A stretch of DNA of 64,000 nt from Chitinophagaceae bacterium. GTDB lineage: Bacteria; Bacteroidota; Bacteroidia; Chitinophagales; Chitinophagaceae. The stretch covers positions 36,493-100,492 of the forward strand of contig JACMLY010000094.1 of the NCBI GenBank assembly GCA_014379345.1, read 5' to 3'. A program made the position numbers and the translations under genes. Below are positions 42,704 to 50,572 of the stretch, one piece after another. Each line of letters begins with the position of its first letter. The stretch's first letter is position 1. The notes below the pieces were generated by a model. That model saw only the letters and a program-made list of their open reading frames with translations, was not told where the DNA came from and searched no databases.

Positions 42704-43651
42704 ATGAAGCTGATCACTGCATTTCTGGGTTTGATTCGTGGACTAAACCTGTTGTTCATCGGGCTGACGCAGGTTCTGTTTTACTATTTTATTCTGATCC
42801 CCATTTTTAATGATTCTTCCATGAAGCCTTTTTTACATGAGAGGCTTTTTTTTCTTTTGGTGACAGCGTCTGTCTTTATTGCAGCGGCAGGTTATATTAT
42901 CAATGATTATTTTGATTTGAATATAGACCGGGTAAATAAGCCGCACAAACTCGTTGTTGAAAAAGTCATTAAGCGACGTTGGGCCATTCTGTGGCATTTA
43001 AGCTTATCTGCGATAGGCGTTTTAGTAAGCTTTTATATTGGCTGGAAAGTAAACAATTTACTGATAGGTTTTGCCAATTTGTTATGCGTGGCATTGTTAT
43101 GGTTTTATTCTACCACCTTCAAAAGAAAATTGCTTATTGGCAATGTGATCATATCGTTATTGAGCGCGTGGGTTGTACTTGTCTTGTACTTTAGTGAATG
43201 GTCGCGCATTTTGTATACAAATATTACGCGTGATGAATTGTATGCGATGACAAGGGTTTTCAGGTTTGCTTTTCTGTATGCAGGCTTTGCTTTTATTATT
43301 TCTTTGATCAGAGAGGTTATAAAAGATATAGAAGATATGCCGGGAGATTCCAAATATGGATGCCGTACAATGCCTATAGTGTACGGGGTGCATGTTTCAA
43401 AAGTATTTGTATCAACCTGGTTTGTAGTCTTAATTGCTTCTCTGGGAGCGATCCAGTTCTATGTTCTGCAGTTCAGGTGGTGGTGGTCGGCCTTATATTG
43501 TTTCATAATGATAATTCTTCCTTTGCTGTATGCATTCAAAAAGCTATATGCCGGAAAAACGGCTGAAGATTTTCATCAGCTCAGTAATTTGATCAAGTTT
43601 GTAATGCTTACAGGAATACTTTCGATGATATTTTTTAGGATTTATTCGTGA
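42704..43651 (+). CDS. UbiA-family prenyltransferase
   Basis: A 315-residue integral membrane prenyltransferase with about eight helices. The allylic-substrate motif is NDYFDLNIDRVNKP and the second aspartate-rich region reads EVIKDIEDMPGDSKYG. Bacteroidota proteins of this type are often annotated geranylgeranylglycerol-phosphate geranylgeranyltransferase; the real acceptor is not determined. ATG 42704 is preferred to the TTG at 42668 of the longer frame. It lies between kdsC and maf. Confidence 0.87.
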   Translation: MKLITAFLGLIRGLNLLFIGLTQVLFYYFILIPIFNDSSMKPFLHERLFFLLVTASVFIAAAGYIINDYFDLNIDRVNKPHKLVVEKVIKRRWAILWHLSLSAIGVLVSFYIGWKVNNLLIGFANLLCVALLWFYSTTFKRKLLIGNVIISLLSAWVVLVLYFSEWSRILYTNITRDELYAMTRVFRFAFLYAGFAFIISLIREVIKDIEDMPGDSKYGCRTMPIVYGVHVSKVFVSTWFVVLIASLGAIQFYVLQFRWWWSALYCFIMIILPLLYAFKKLYAGKTAEDFHQLSNLIKFVMLTGILSMIFFRIYS

Positions 43652-43659
43652 GGCGAATT

Positions 43660-43784
43660 GGTGAGTGGTGAGTGGTGAATAAAATATTCAATACCCGTTG
43701 TTCAATTTTCAATGGACCTTTGTATATTGGAAATTGATTATTTTGAGCATTGACCACTTACCATGCACCACTCACCACTCACCA
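43660..43784. repeat. Long inverted repeat abutting the maf start codon
   Basis: Left arm from 43660 (GGTGAGT repeated three times, then TTCAATTTTCAAT) and right arm to 43784, ending on the first base of the maf ATG. The outer 19 bases pair perfectly (TGGTGAGTGGTGAGTGGTG); inner parts are partial. The right arm therefore covers the maf ribosome-binding region and could hide it. Confidence 0.85.
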
Positions 43785-44359
43785 TGAAAAGTATTGTTCT
43801 GGCTTCACGATCACCGAGACGAAAACAGCTCCTTGAATGGGCAGAAATAGATTTTGATATACTTGTAAAAGAAACAGATGAATCTTTTCCTGAACATCTT
43901 GCGGTCATTGATGTACCGGTTCATATCGCACGCAATAAAGCTCTGGCTGTTCAACAATCTGATATTTACAAGCGGTACGAAGGCGGTAACATCATTGTCG
44001 CCGCGGATACAATAGTAGTTCTTGATCGCGCGATCATTGGCAAGCCTACTGATGAGGAAGAAGCGGTGCGGATACTATCAAGACTTTCCGGCAAAACACA
44101 TCATGTAATCACGGGTGTGGTAATAATAACCGATCAAAAAGAAATTGCTTTTTCTGATGTCACCGAAGTGGCCTTTCACGAACTTACCAGTGAACAGATC
44201 AATTATTACGTTGAGCACTATAAGCCGCTTGATAAAGCAGGCGCGTATGCCATACAGGAATGGATCGGCGTCACCGGCATCAAAAGCATCAAAGGCGATT
44301 TTTATAATGTGATGGGATTGCCGGTGAGCAGGGTAGTGAAGGAGCTTAAAAAGTTGTAA
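43784..44359 (+). CDS. maf: Maf-like nucleotide pyrophosphatase
   Basis: A 191-residue Maf protein hydrolysing dTTP/UTP or modified nucleotides (the group is inferred). The SxSPRRxxLL motif appears as SRSPRRKQLL, AADTIVVLD and GKPTDEEEAVRIL follow, and the catalytic-site Gln/Lys block DKAGAYAIQEW is typical. ATG 43784 is chosen; the earlier ATG at 43763 adds only repeat-arm sequence (MHHSPLT). It sits downstream of kdsC-ubiA. Confidence 0.92.
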   Translation: MKSIVLASRSPRRKQLLEWAEIDFDILVKETDESFPEHLAVIDVPVHIARNKALAVQQSDIYKRYEGGNIIVAADTIVVLDRAIIGKPTDEEEAVRILSRLSGKTHHVITGVVIITDQKEIAFSDVTEVAFHELTSEQINYYVEHYKPLDKAGAYAIQEWIGVTGIKSIKGDFYNVMGLPVSRVVKELKKL

Positions 44360-44709
44360 ATAGTCATTCTTGTTGTTTACTAATATTCAGTCTTCTTTTT
44401 TTATCTGTCATCCCGAGCTTGCCTACCCGCAGGCAGGGTACGAGGGATCTCAGGGATGTGCATTCTTGCACTGCCGAAACACGTAAGAACCTGAACGTTT
44501 AAGTCTCTAAGATGCGTCGTACCCTGCCTGCCGGGCAGGCAGGGTCCCATGATAGGCTGCGGGGTGTTTGTCATCCTCTTTTTTTATCTGTCATCCACCT
44601 CCGTGTTTTTCCAGATGTTACCTGTGTAAATAACGTATGCATCGTTGAAATCAACCGCTGATCAGGAAAAGACTTCAGTAATTTGATTGTACAAAACTTC
44701 CTCTTTTTC
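44360..44709. other. 350-base intergenic region
   Basis: No gene seen. It contains the composite repeat at 44391-44596 and, after that, about 110 bases of unstructured A/T-rich sequence before the DUF2851 start. The TGTCATCC ... GAGGGATCTC signature in the repeat is also common in other Bacteroidota intergenic elements. Confidence 0.6.
44391..44596. repeat. Composite repeat with 23-base direct flanks and nested hairpins
   Basis: A 23-base direct repeat, TCTTCTTTTTTTATCTGTCATCC at 44391-44413 and 44574-44596 (one mismatch, here in the third base), flanks two hairpins: a 15-bp perfect inverted pair at 44429-44443 / 44517-44531 and CCCTGCCTGCC/GGCAGGCAGGG at 44522-44545. This looks like a small dispersed element, possibly mobilised, but no coding sequence is inside. 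Confidence 0.7.
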
Positions 44710-45978
44710 ATGACCGAACGCCTGCTGCAATATATCTGGCAGTTTCAATATTTTAATAAAAAAGAACTCCAGCTTTCAACCCGTGAGCCGTTGCAGATCA
44801 TTCATCCCGGCCAATGGAATATTCACCAGGGTCCTGATTTCTTACAGTCGACAATAAAGATAGGCGACACGAAATGGATTGGAAACATAGAATTACATGT
44901 GCAAACATCTGATTGGTTCAGGCACGAACATCAACACGATAAAAATTACAATAGCGTAATTCTGCATGTTGTATGGAACCAGGATACAGATCCGGAAAAA
45001 TCAACTATTCCAATTCTTTCCCTCGAGGATAAAGTACCTAAAATGCTGCTGCGCCAATATGAAGACTGGATGATGAAACCATTTTTCATTCCCTGCGAGC
45101 AACAGATTGGTATTGTGAACAGCCTCATTTGGACTGGGTGGAGGCAGCGATTGCTCATAGAAAGACTCCAGCGAAAAACAGGGATGATAGAAGTTTGTCT
45201 GGCTCAGTCAAATCAACACTGGGAGGAGGTATTCTGGTGGATGCTGGCAAGAAATTTCGGCATAAAAGTAAATGCAGAAGCATTTGAAACTGTTGCAAGA
45301 AGTTTACCAGTCAATATACTGGTTCGCCATAAAAATCAAATTGTTCAACTTGAAGCATTGCTTCTCGGGCAGGCAGGATTACTTGATAAACAATTTGAAG
45401 AAAAATATCCGCGGATGCTACAGAAAGAATATAATTTTTACCGGAGCAAATACAAGTTGGATATGATCCGGGAACCAGTGCATTTTCTGCGTATGCGGCC
45501 TGAAAATTTTCCTACCATCCGGCTTGCACAGCTCGCAATGTTGATCCATCGCTCGTCTCATTTGTTCTCAAGGATCACTGAAACCGCCGATGTCTCCGAT
45601 ATAAAAATGCTTCTGGATGTTACTGCCAATGACTACTGGCATTATCATTACAGGCCCGGTGAACCTTCCGCTTTTAAGCCTAAAAAACTGGGAGATCAAA
45701 TGGTAAACAATATTATTATCAATACCGTTGTTCCTGTAATGTTTGCATTTGGACATGTACAAGCCAAAACAATCTTCAAAGAAAAAGCCTTGCAGTGGCT
45801 AGAAGAAATCAGTGCCGAAAAGAATAGTATCACAGACAGGTTTGCCGAAGCAGGGGTAAAAAGCAAGACAGCTTTTGATTCTCAATCTATAATTGAATTG
45901 AAGAATGTTTACTGCGACAAACGGAGATGCCTTGACTGTGCGATAGGCAATTCGATCTTAAAGCGGAATAACCTTTGA
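44710..45978 (+). CDS. DUF2851 family protein
   Basis: A 422-residue cytosolic protein matching DUF2851, a Bacteroidota-specific family of unknown activity. The opening MTERLLQYIWQFQYFNKKELQ, IHPGQWNIHQGPDFLQSTIKIG and HVQTSDWFRHEHQ are its conserved N-terminal part. The C terminus has CDKRRCLDCAIG, a C-x4-C-x2-C cluster that could bind metal. The stop directly abuts the stop of the convergent OsmC-like gene. ATG 44710 is chosen over the GTG/ATT-rich stretch at 44683. Confidence 0.85.
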   Translation: MTERLLQYIWQFQYFNKKELQLSTREPLQIIHPGQWNIHQGPDFLQSTIKIGDTKWIGNIELHVQTSDWFRHEHQHDKNYNSVILHVVWNQDTDPEKSTIPILSLEDKVPKMLLRQYEDWMMKPFFIPCEQQIGIVNSLIWTGWRQRLLIERLQRKTGMIEVCLAQSNQHWEEVFWWMLARNFGIKVNAEAFETVARSLPVNILVRHKNQIVQLEALLLGQAGLLDKQFEEKYPRMLQKEYNFYRSKYKLDMIREPVHFLRMRPENFPTIRLAQLAMLIHRSSHLFSRITETADVSDIKMLLDVTANDYWHYHYRPGEPSAFKPKKLGDQMVNNIIINTVVPVMFAFGHVQAKTIFKEKALQWLEEISAEKNSITDRFAEAGVKSKTAFDSQSIIELKNVYCDKRRCLDCAIGNSILKRNNL

Positions 45979-46398
45979 TTACGCTGACAGCACATTCCAG
46001 TGAAACATTGTGTTCACTTTGATATCCGGATGAATGCTATACATTACAGGGCAGGTGTGTGCGGCATTTTCCAATACAGCCTTCTGCTCCTCATCCACCA
46101 GCAAGGAGTCGGGGAAATAAAATGTTAAATTTACCCCGCTAATTCGTCTTGGATCCGGTTTCATGATTTTTTCAACATCGATTTTCACTCCCTCCAGGTT
46201 TATTCTCATCTCTTTTGCCCTCATTCCCATAATCGTCATCATGCAGGTTCCCAGGGCCGTTGCCACCAGGTCTGTGGGAGAAAAGCGTTCTCCTTTTCCA
46301 TTATTGTCGACCGGGGCATCCGTTTCCATAGTGCTTCCGGACCTCAGATGTGTGCAAACGGTACGTAAATTTCCTTCGTATATGATTGAAGAAGTCAT
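45979..46398 (-). CDS. OsmC-family protein, second type
   Basis: A 139-residue OsmC/Ohr-fold protein with the two cysteines in TALGTCMMTIMG and HTCPVMYSIH. SSIIYEGNLRTVCTHLRSGSTMETDAPVDNNGKGERFSPTDLV is the usual N-terminal sheet. It differs from the OsmC protein at 20847, so it is a distinct paralogue. Its stop abuts that of the convergent DUF2851 gene with no gap. Confidence 0.9.
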   Translation of the reverse strand: MTSSIIYEGNLRTVCTHLRSGSTMETDAPVDNNGKGERFSPTDLVATALGTCMMTIMGMRAKEMRINLEGVKIDVEKIMKPDPRRISGVNLTFYFPDSLLVDEEQKAVLENAAHTCPVMYSIHPDIKVNTMFHWNVLSA

Positions 46399-46447
46399 TG
46401 TGTATTAATTTGCCTTAAATTTACGTTGAATAATCAAATCATTTGCG

Positions 46448-47254
46448 GTGAAGAAAATAGTTTTGTCGTTACTGATAGTTACAACAACTATTGCAGTATG
46501 GGCACAGGATACCACAGGCCAGAAGAAAACCTCTGCCAAGCATGATAAAAAGAATGCCCGGCGAGAGCGTATCAATTCCTTATTACGACAGGAAGAAGAG
46601 GGAGAGATCGTTTTCAATAAGCAAAGCGTGTTCGGCATTAAGTTGGCAACGGATGGATACGGTATCGCCTATGAGATCGGCAAATTCAAAACTGCACGAC
46701 GTTCAACATTGTTCCAACTGGAGTTATCGGAAAAAAAGCATAAGAAGGAAAAGAAACTCGCCGCGTCGATCGACAATCAATTCCAGATAAACTCAGTGGT
46801 TTTTGGTAAAACCAATAACTTTTATCAACTCAAATTAGGCATAGCACAACAACAGATCATTGGAGGAAAAGGCAATAAAAACGGCGTAGCTGTTTCCGCC
46901 ATTTATGGGGGAGGCCTTTCTATGGGAATGCTTAAACCTTATTATGTAGATGTGGAAGACAGTGCAAATAACAGAAGCAGGCAAACTTATCCTGAGATTG
47001 TGGATAAGAATTACTTTGAACTGGGAGCCGCCGGTTTTACCGTTGGTTGGAATGCGGTAAAAATAAGGCCGGGTGCATACGTAAAGGCAGCAATGCGCTT
47101 TGATTATGGGCGCCTCAATGAAACCGTTACCGCAATAGAGGTAGGGCTGGGTGCAGAATTTTACTCTACTAAAATGTCACAGATCATTTACAGCAAAGAA
47201 AAACAGCTATTCTTCAACGCATATGTGTCGCTTCTTTTGGGAAGACGAAAATGA
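46448..47254 (+). CDS. Exported protein, probable outer-membrane barrel
   Basis: A 268-residue protein with GTG start (46448) and signal peptide (MKKIVLSLLIVTTTIAVWAQ). A basic linker (residues 25-50) leads into alternating aromatic-polar strands (NNFYQLKLGIAQQ, GVAVSAIYGGGLSMG, GAYVKAAMRFDYGRL) and ends in LFFNAYVSLLLGRRK, typical of small outer-membrane beta-barrels. No named family. It lies upstream of lipA on the same strand with an inverted repeat between. Confidence 0.7.
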   Translation: MKKIVLSLLIVTTTIAVWAQDTTGQKKTSAKHDKKNARRERINSLLRQEEEGEIVFNKQSVFGIKLATDGYGIAYEIGKFKTARRSTLFQLELSEKKHKKEKKLAASIDNQFQINSVVFGKTNNFYQLKLGIAQQQIIGGKGNKNGVAVSAIYGGGLSMGMLKPYYVDVEDSANNRSRQTYPEIVDKNYFELGAAGFTVGWNAVKIRPGAYVKAAMRFDYGRLNETVTAIEVGLGAEFYSTKMSQIIYSKEKQLFFNAYVSLLLGRRK

Positions 47255-47258
47255 TGTG

Positions 47259-47295
47259 ATCGTGAGATGTGAACTCACGTTTCACGTCTCACGAT
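47259..47295. repeat. 15-bp-arm inverted repeat before lipA
   Basis: Arms 47259-47273 and 47281-47295 (ATCGTGAGATGTGAA / TTCACGTCTCACGAT) pair with a single G-T mismatch around a 7-base loop. It lies between the barrel-like gene and lipA, 25 bases before the lipA start. Confidence 0.75.
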
Positions 47296-47320
47296 TAACT
47301 TTTCTGATGAATTACTAACT

Positions 47321-48280
47321 ATGCAGGAACTTCCGGTAATAAATAAATCGCAAATTTTGGAATCGTTGGTGCAGGGAACTGAAAACAGGCCCAAAAAACC
47401 TGATTGGCTGAGAGTGAAATTACCCATCGGCGAGAGTTACAAGCATGTACGCGGGCTTGTAGATACGCATAAACTTCATACCATTTGTGAAAGCGGTAAT
47501 TGCCCGAATATGGGCGAGTGTTGGGGAGAAGGCACGGCCACATTCATGATATTGGGAAATGTATGCACCCGTAGCTGTGGCTTCTGCGCAGTGGCTACCG
47601 GCCGGCCCGATGCTGTTGATTGGGATGAACCGCAAAGAGTGGCAGAGGCCATTCATCTGATGAAAGTAAAACATGCAGTCATTACTTCTGTTGACCGCGA
47701 CGAATTGAAAGATGGTGGCAGCACAATCTGGTACAACACCATTAAGGCCGTGAAATCTTTAAATCCGCTAACAACCCTTGAAACGCTGATACCTGATTTT
47801 AAAGGTCAGAAAGAAAATATTCAGCCGGTTATTGAGGCAGCACCGGAGGTAGTATCGCACAATATTGAAACGGTTGAAAGACTTACAAAACAGGTTCGTA
47901 TCCAGGCGAAATACTGGAGAAGCATGGAAGTATTGCGCACACTTAAAGAAGGGGGGATGCGGACCAAAAGTGGCATCATGCTGGGATTGGGTGAATCGAA
48001 AGAAGAAGTGATCCAATCAATGCACGATCTGAGAAACAGTGGGGTAGATGTGATCACTTTAGGCCAGTACCTTCAACCATCAAAAAAACATTTACCCGTT
48101 ATCCGGTTCGTTCATCCCGATGAGTTTGCTGAGTATAGGGAAATTGGATATTCTATCGGTTTCGATTACGTTGAAAGCGGACCGCTTGTACGATCATCGT
48201 ACCATAGTGACAAACACGTTATAGAAGGTTATGGACGCGCAGCTTGGAAGAAACAGAAAGAATCATTACAACTATCGTAA
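47321..48280 (+). CDS. lipA: Lipoyl synthase
   Basis: A 319-residue radical-SAM enzyme that inserts two sulfurs into octanoyl groups to make lipoyl cofactors for pyruvate and 2-oxoglutarate dehydrogenase complexes. The auxiliary cluster motif is [12 protein letters not shown], the radical-SAM motif is CTRSCGFC, and the final SSYHSDKH with its Ser ligand is present. Fe-S supply genes fdx-iscX lie 5.7 kb upstream, and pdhB 39 kb upstream. Length is normal. Confidence 0.96.
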   Translation: MQELPVINKSQILESLVQGTENRPKKPDWLRVKLPIGESYKHVRGLVDTHKLHTICESGNCPNMGECWGEGTATFMILGNVCTRSCGFCAVATGRPDAVDWDEPQRVAEAIHLMKVKHAVITSVDRDELKDGGSTIWYNTIKAVKSLNPLTTLETLIPDFKGQKENIQPVIEAAPEVVSHNIETVERLTKQVRIQAKYWRSMEVLRTLKEGGMRTKSGIMLGLGESKEEVIQSMHDLRNSGVDVITLGQYLQPSKKHLPVIRFVHPDEFAEYREIGYSIGFDYVESGPLVRSSYHSDKHVIEGYGRAAWKKQKESLQLS

Positions 48281-48297
48281 TCTAATCATAGCGCGAA

Positions 48298-49239
48298 TTG
48301 TATAAGAATATTTTTTTTATTTTTTGTTTTTGCTTCGCTTGTTTTTTTTCTGTTGCACAGCTTCGTTGGAAACCCGTTAAGCAGGATAGTCTTCCCGCAG
48401 GGCTCAAATTATTTACAACCAAAGGATCATTAAATGGACGACCATTTATTGCCTATTATGCCGAAGCTAATCTTAAGAATAAAAAACTTGAATTCACTAC
48501 ACAGGTCGGCAATGGCCAAAGGTATACTCCCTCGCAATTTTATACCCGGGAAGGTTTGCCCCATCTAGTAGTGAACGGCACTTTCTTCTCATTTGCAACC
48601 AATCAGAACCTCAATGTAATTATCCGCGACGGTAAGATCCTTGGCTATAACTTTCCTGCTTTGAAGAGCAGAGCAAGCGATTCATTTTATTATCCTACAC
48701 GCAGTGCTATCGGCATTTCGAAAAATCGCAGAGCTGATGTTGCCTGGATATTTACAGACACTGCCCAGAGATGGCCATATGCTTTTCAATCGAGACCTAT
48801 TGTAGCAAGAGGAAAAACGAATGACCCATCACTGATAGATCTCAATACGATTGATCCCTGGAAATGGTGGAAAATGAAAACTGCCATTGGCGGCGGGCCT
48901 GTATTGGTACAGGAAGGAAAGATCAATATTACCAACCAGGAAGAGCAGATGTTCGTTAATGGCCTGGCTGATCTGCATCCCCGTACTGCTATGGGTTATA
49001 CAAAGGATAGAAAGTTGATCATTCTTGTCGTTCAGGGAAGGGACCCCGGTATTGCCGAAGGAGCAACTTTAGCTGAAGAGGCGAAGATCCTGGCCGATCT
49101 TGGTTGTTATGAAGCGCTCAACTTAGATGGAGGCGGAAGCAGTTGCATGCTGGTGAACGGAAAGGAAACCATCAAGCCTTCTGATAAAGAAGGGCAGCGC
49201 CCTGTACCAGGTGTTTTTATAATCAGACACAACCAGTAG
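48298..49239 (+). CDS. Exported phosphodiester glycosidase (NAGPA-like)
   Basis: A 313-residue protein with TTG start at 48298 (an in-frame TAG lies three codons upstream) and signal peptide (MYKNIFFIFCFCFACFFSVAQ). The catalytic fold is that of the phosphodiester glycosidase/DUF2233 family: PHLVVNGTFFSFATNQNLNVI, AIGGGPVLVQEGK, GLADLHPRTAMGYTKDRKLI and the end block NLDGGGSSCML. It follows lipA by 17 bases. Substrate is unknown; these enzymes remove N-acetylglucosamine-phosphodiester caps. Confidence 0.88.
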   Translation: MYKNIFFIFCFCFACFFSVAQLRWKPVKQDSLPAGLKLFTTKGSLNGRPFIAYYAEANLKNKKLEFTTQVGNGQRYTPSQFYTREGLPHLVVNGTFFSFATNQNLNVIIRDGKILGYNFPALKSRASDSFYYPTRSAIGISKNRRADVAWIFTDTAQRWPYAFQSRPIVARGKTNDPSLIDLNTIDPWKWWKMKTAIGGGPVLVQEGKINITNQEEQMFVNGLADLHPRTAMGYTKDRKLIILVVQGRDPGIAEGATLAEEAKILADLGCYEALNLDGGGSSCMLVNGKETIKPSDKEGQRPVPGVFIIRHNQ

Positions 49240-49442
49240 CCTGTTACTCTATAATTGCCTTTTGGTGTTACATCACCAACAACGGCGTCGAAATGCTTAC
49301 AGATGAAATACGATGATAAAAGAAATGATATTCCTGCATAAATTTCTAAGAGAGCGATCTTCATCTCAACAGAAACAATAGATAGATGTTCATTAACATT
49401 TTTCGTTTCCGATGGTGACCAGGTATTGTCAATATTCCTATC

Positions 49443-49541
49443 GTGTTATCACCAACAACTTCATTAATCCTGTAGTTCCCATGCAAGCGCACTCGCTCCG
49501 AGAATGGCCGCATCGGCTTCCTTTAAATGACTGACAAGTAT
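49443..49541 (-). pseudogene. Duplicated 3' end of the ROK gene
   Basis: A 99-base segment repeats 49556-49654 with one mismatch, 113 bases apart. It encodes the same C-terminal residues (ILVSHLKEADAAILGASALAWELQD in the minus sense, split here as ILVSHLKEADAAILG and ASALAWELQD) but has no N-terminal part, so it is a non-functional tail produced by tandem duplication. Confidence 0.85.
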
Positions 49542-49548
49542 TGAGGCC

Positions 49549-49572
49549 GTTGTTGGTGTTATCACCAACAAC
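49549..49572 (-). terminator. Hairpin at the ROK gene end
   Basis: GTTGTTGGTG, loop TTAT, CACCAACAAC: perfect 10-bp arms just past the ROK stop at 49577. No T-run follows, so it may serve mRNA stability rather than termination. Confidence 0.55.
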
Positions 49573-49576
49573 TTCA

Positions 49577-50554
49577 TTAATCCTGTATTTCCCATGCAAG
49601 CGCACTCGCTCCGAGAATGGCCGCATCGGCTTCCTTTAAATGACTGACAAGTATCTTTACCTTATTCTGGAATACCTGGATAACATTTGCCTCCATGTTT
49701 TCGCGGGTAGGTTTTAGTATAAGATCGCCGGCCTTTGTCAGGCCTCCAAATAATATGATTGCTTCGGGACTTGAAAACATCACAAAGTTCGCTAATGCCA
49801 GGCCGAGTATCTGGCCTGTAAACTCAAAAATATTTCTTGCCAGCTGATCACCTTCTACCGCTGCTTCAAATACTTTTTTTGAATCTATTTGATCCGTCGG
49901 AATATTTCGAAGCAGGCTTGGTTCTGTATTATTCTGAAGCATCTCCAGTGCGGTGAGACGAACGCCTGTTGCCGAAGCATAACTTTCAAGGGAACCGCGT
50001 TTCCCGGTTCCATCATGTAAGCGACCATTGGGTATGATGATCGTATGACCCAGCTCGCCCGCAAATCCGTCATGGCCATAAATTAAATGACCATTAGCAA
50101 CAATGCCACTACCAACACCTGTTCCCAGGGTGATCATGATGAAATCTTTCATTCCCTGGGCGGCGCCGTACATCATTTCGCCGATTGCCGCAGCGTTGGC
50201 ATCGTTTGTTAAAACAACAGGCAACCTGAATTTCGCCTCCATCATCTTAGCCAAAGGAATAATGCCTCGCCAGGGCAGATTGGGAGCGTATTCAACAGTG
50301 CCGGTGTAATAATTTCCATTAGGAGCGCCTACGCCAATTCCTTTGATCCTTCCGGTTCCACCCGCTCTCTCGATCATTGCGTGCAGATTGTCGTACAGTT
50401 CATCTATAAATCCTTCCACTTCTTCATGGTTGCGCGAAGAGATCTCACTCGAAAATAGAATATTACCATTGCGATCCACTATTCCGAACTTGGTACCAGT
50501 TCCACCGATATCGATGCCAATGGCAAGCTGTTGTAATGCAGTAGCTTTTCCCAT
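49577..50554 (-). CDS. ROK-family sugar kinase (probable glucokinase)
   Basis: A 325-residue ROK protein. The ATP-binding opening is IGIDIGGTGTKFGIV, with LTNDANAAAIGE and the catalytic region LGTGVGSGIVANG. The usual zinc motif GHxxxx..CxCGxxGCLE is instead GHTIIIPNGRLHDGTGKRGSLESYAS, so all three zinc cysteines are absent. Between a sugar transporter and glycogen genes, glucose phosphorylation is the likely job; no DNA-binding domain is present, so it is a kinase, not a repressor. Its last codons are duplicated downstream. Confidence 0.9.
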   Translation of the reverse strand: MGKATALQQLAIGIDIGGTGTKFGIVDRNGNILFSSEISSRNHEEVEGFIDELYDNLHAMIERAGGTGRIKGIGVGAPNGNYYTGTVEYAPNLPWRGIIPLAKMMEAKFRLPVVLTNDANAAAIGEMMYGAAQGMKDFIMITLGTGVGSGIVANGHLIYGHDGFAGELGHTIIIPNGRLHDGTGKRGSLESYASATGVRLTALEMLQNNTEPSLLRNIPTDQIDSKKVFEAAVEGDQLARNIFEFTGQILGLALANFVMFSSPEAIILFGGLTKAGDLILKPTRENMEANVIQVFQNKVKILVSHLKEADAAILGASALAWEIQD

Positions 50555-50572
50555 ATACAGTTAGATATTATA

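Larger units (their letters stand above)
49240..49576. other. 337-base intergenic region with duplicated ROK-gene tail
   Basis: No intact gene. Holds three short copies of a GGTGTTA...TCACCAACAAC motif (49265, 49443, 49556), a hairpin at 49549-49572, and an extra copy of the last about 26 codons of the ROK gene at 49443-49541. On the minus strand an ATG overlapping each ROK-like stop (TAATG) opens short peptides that end quickly, possible remains of a coupled gene. Confidence 0.6.

Noticed and set aside
49438..49626. 62-codon minus frame over the ROK tail duplication
   Set aside because: It is a frame-shifted reading of the two repeat copies and has no independent support.
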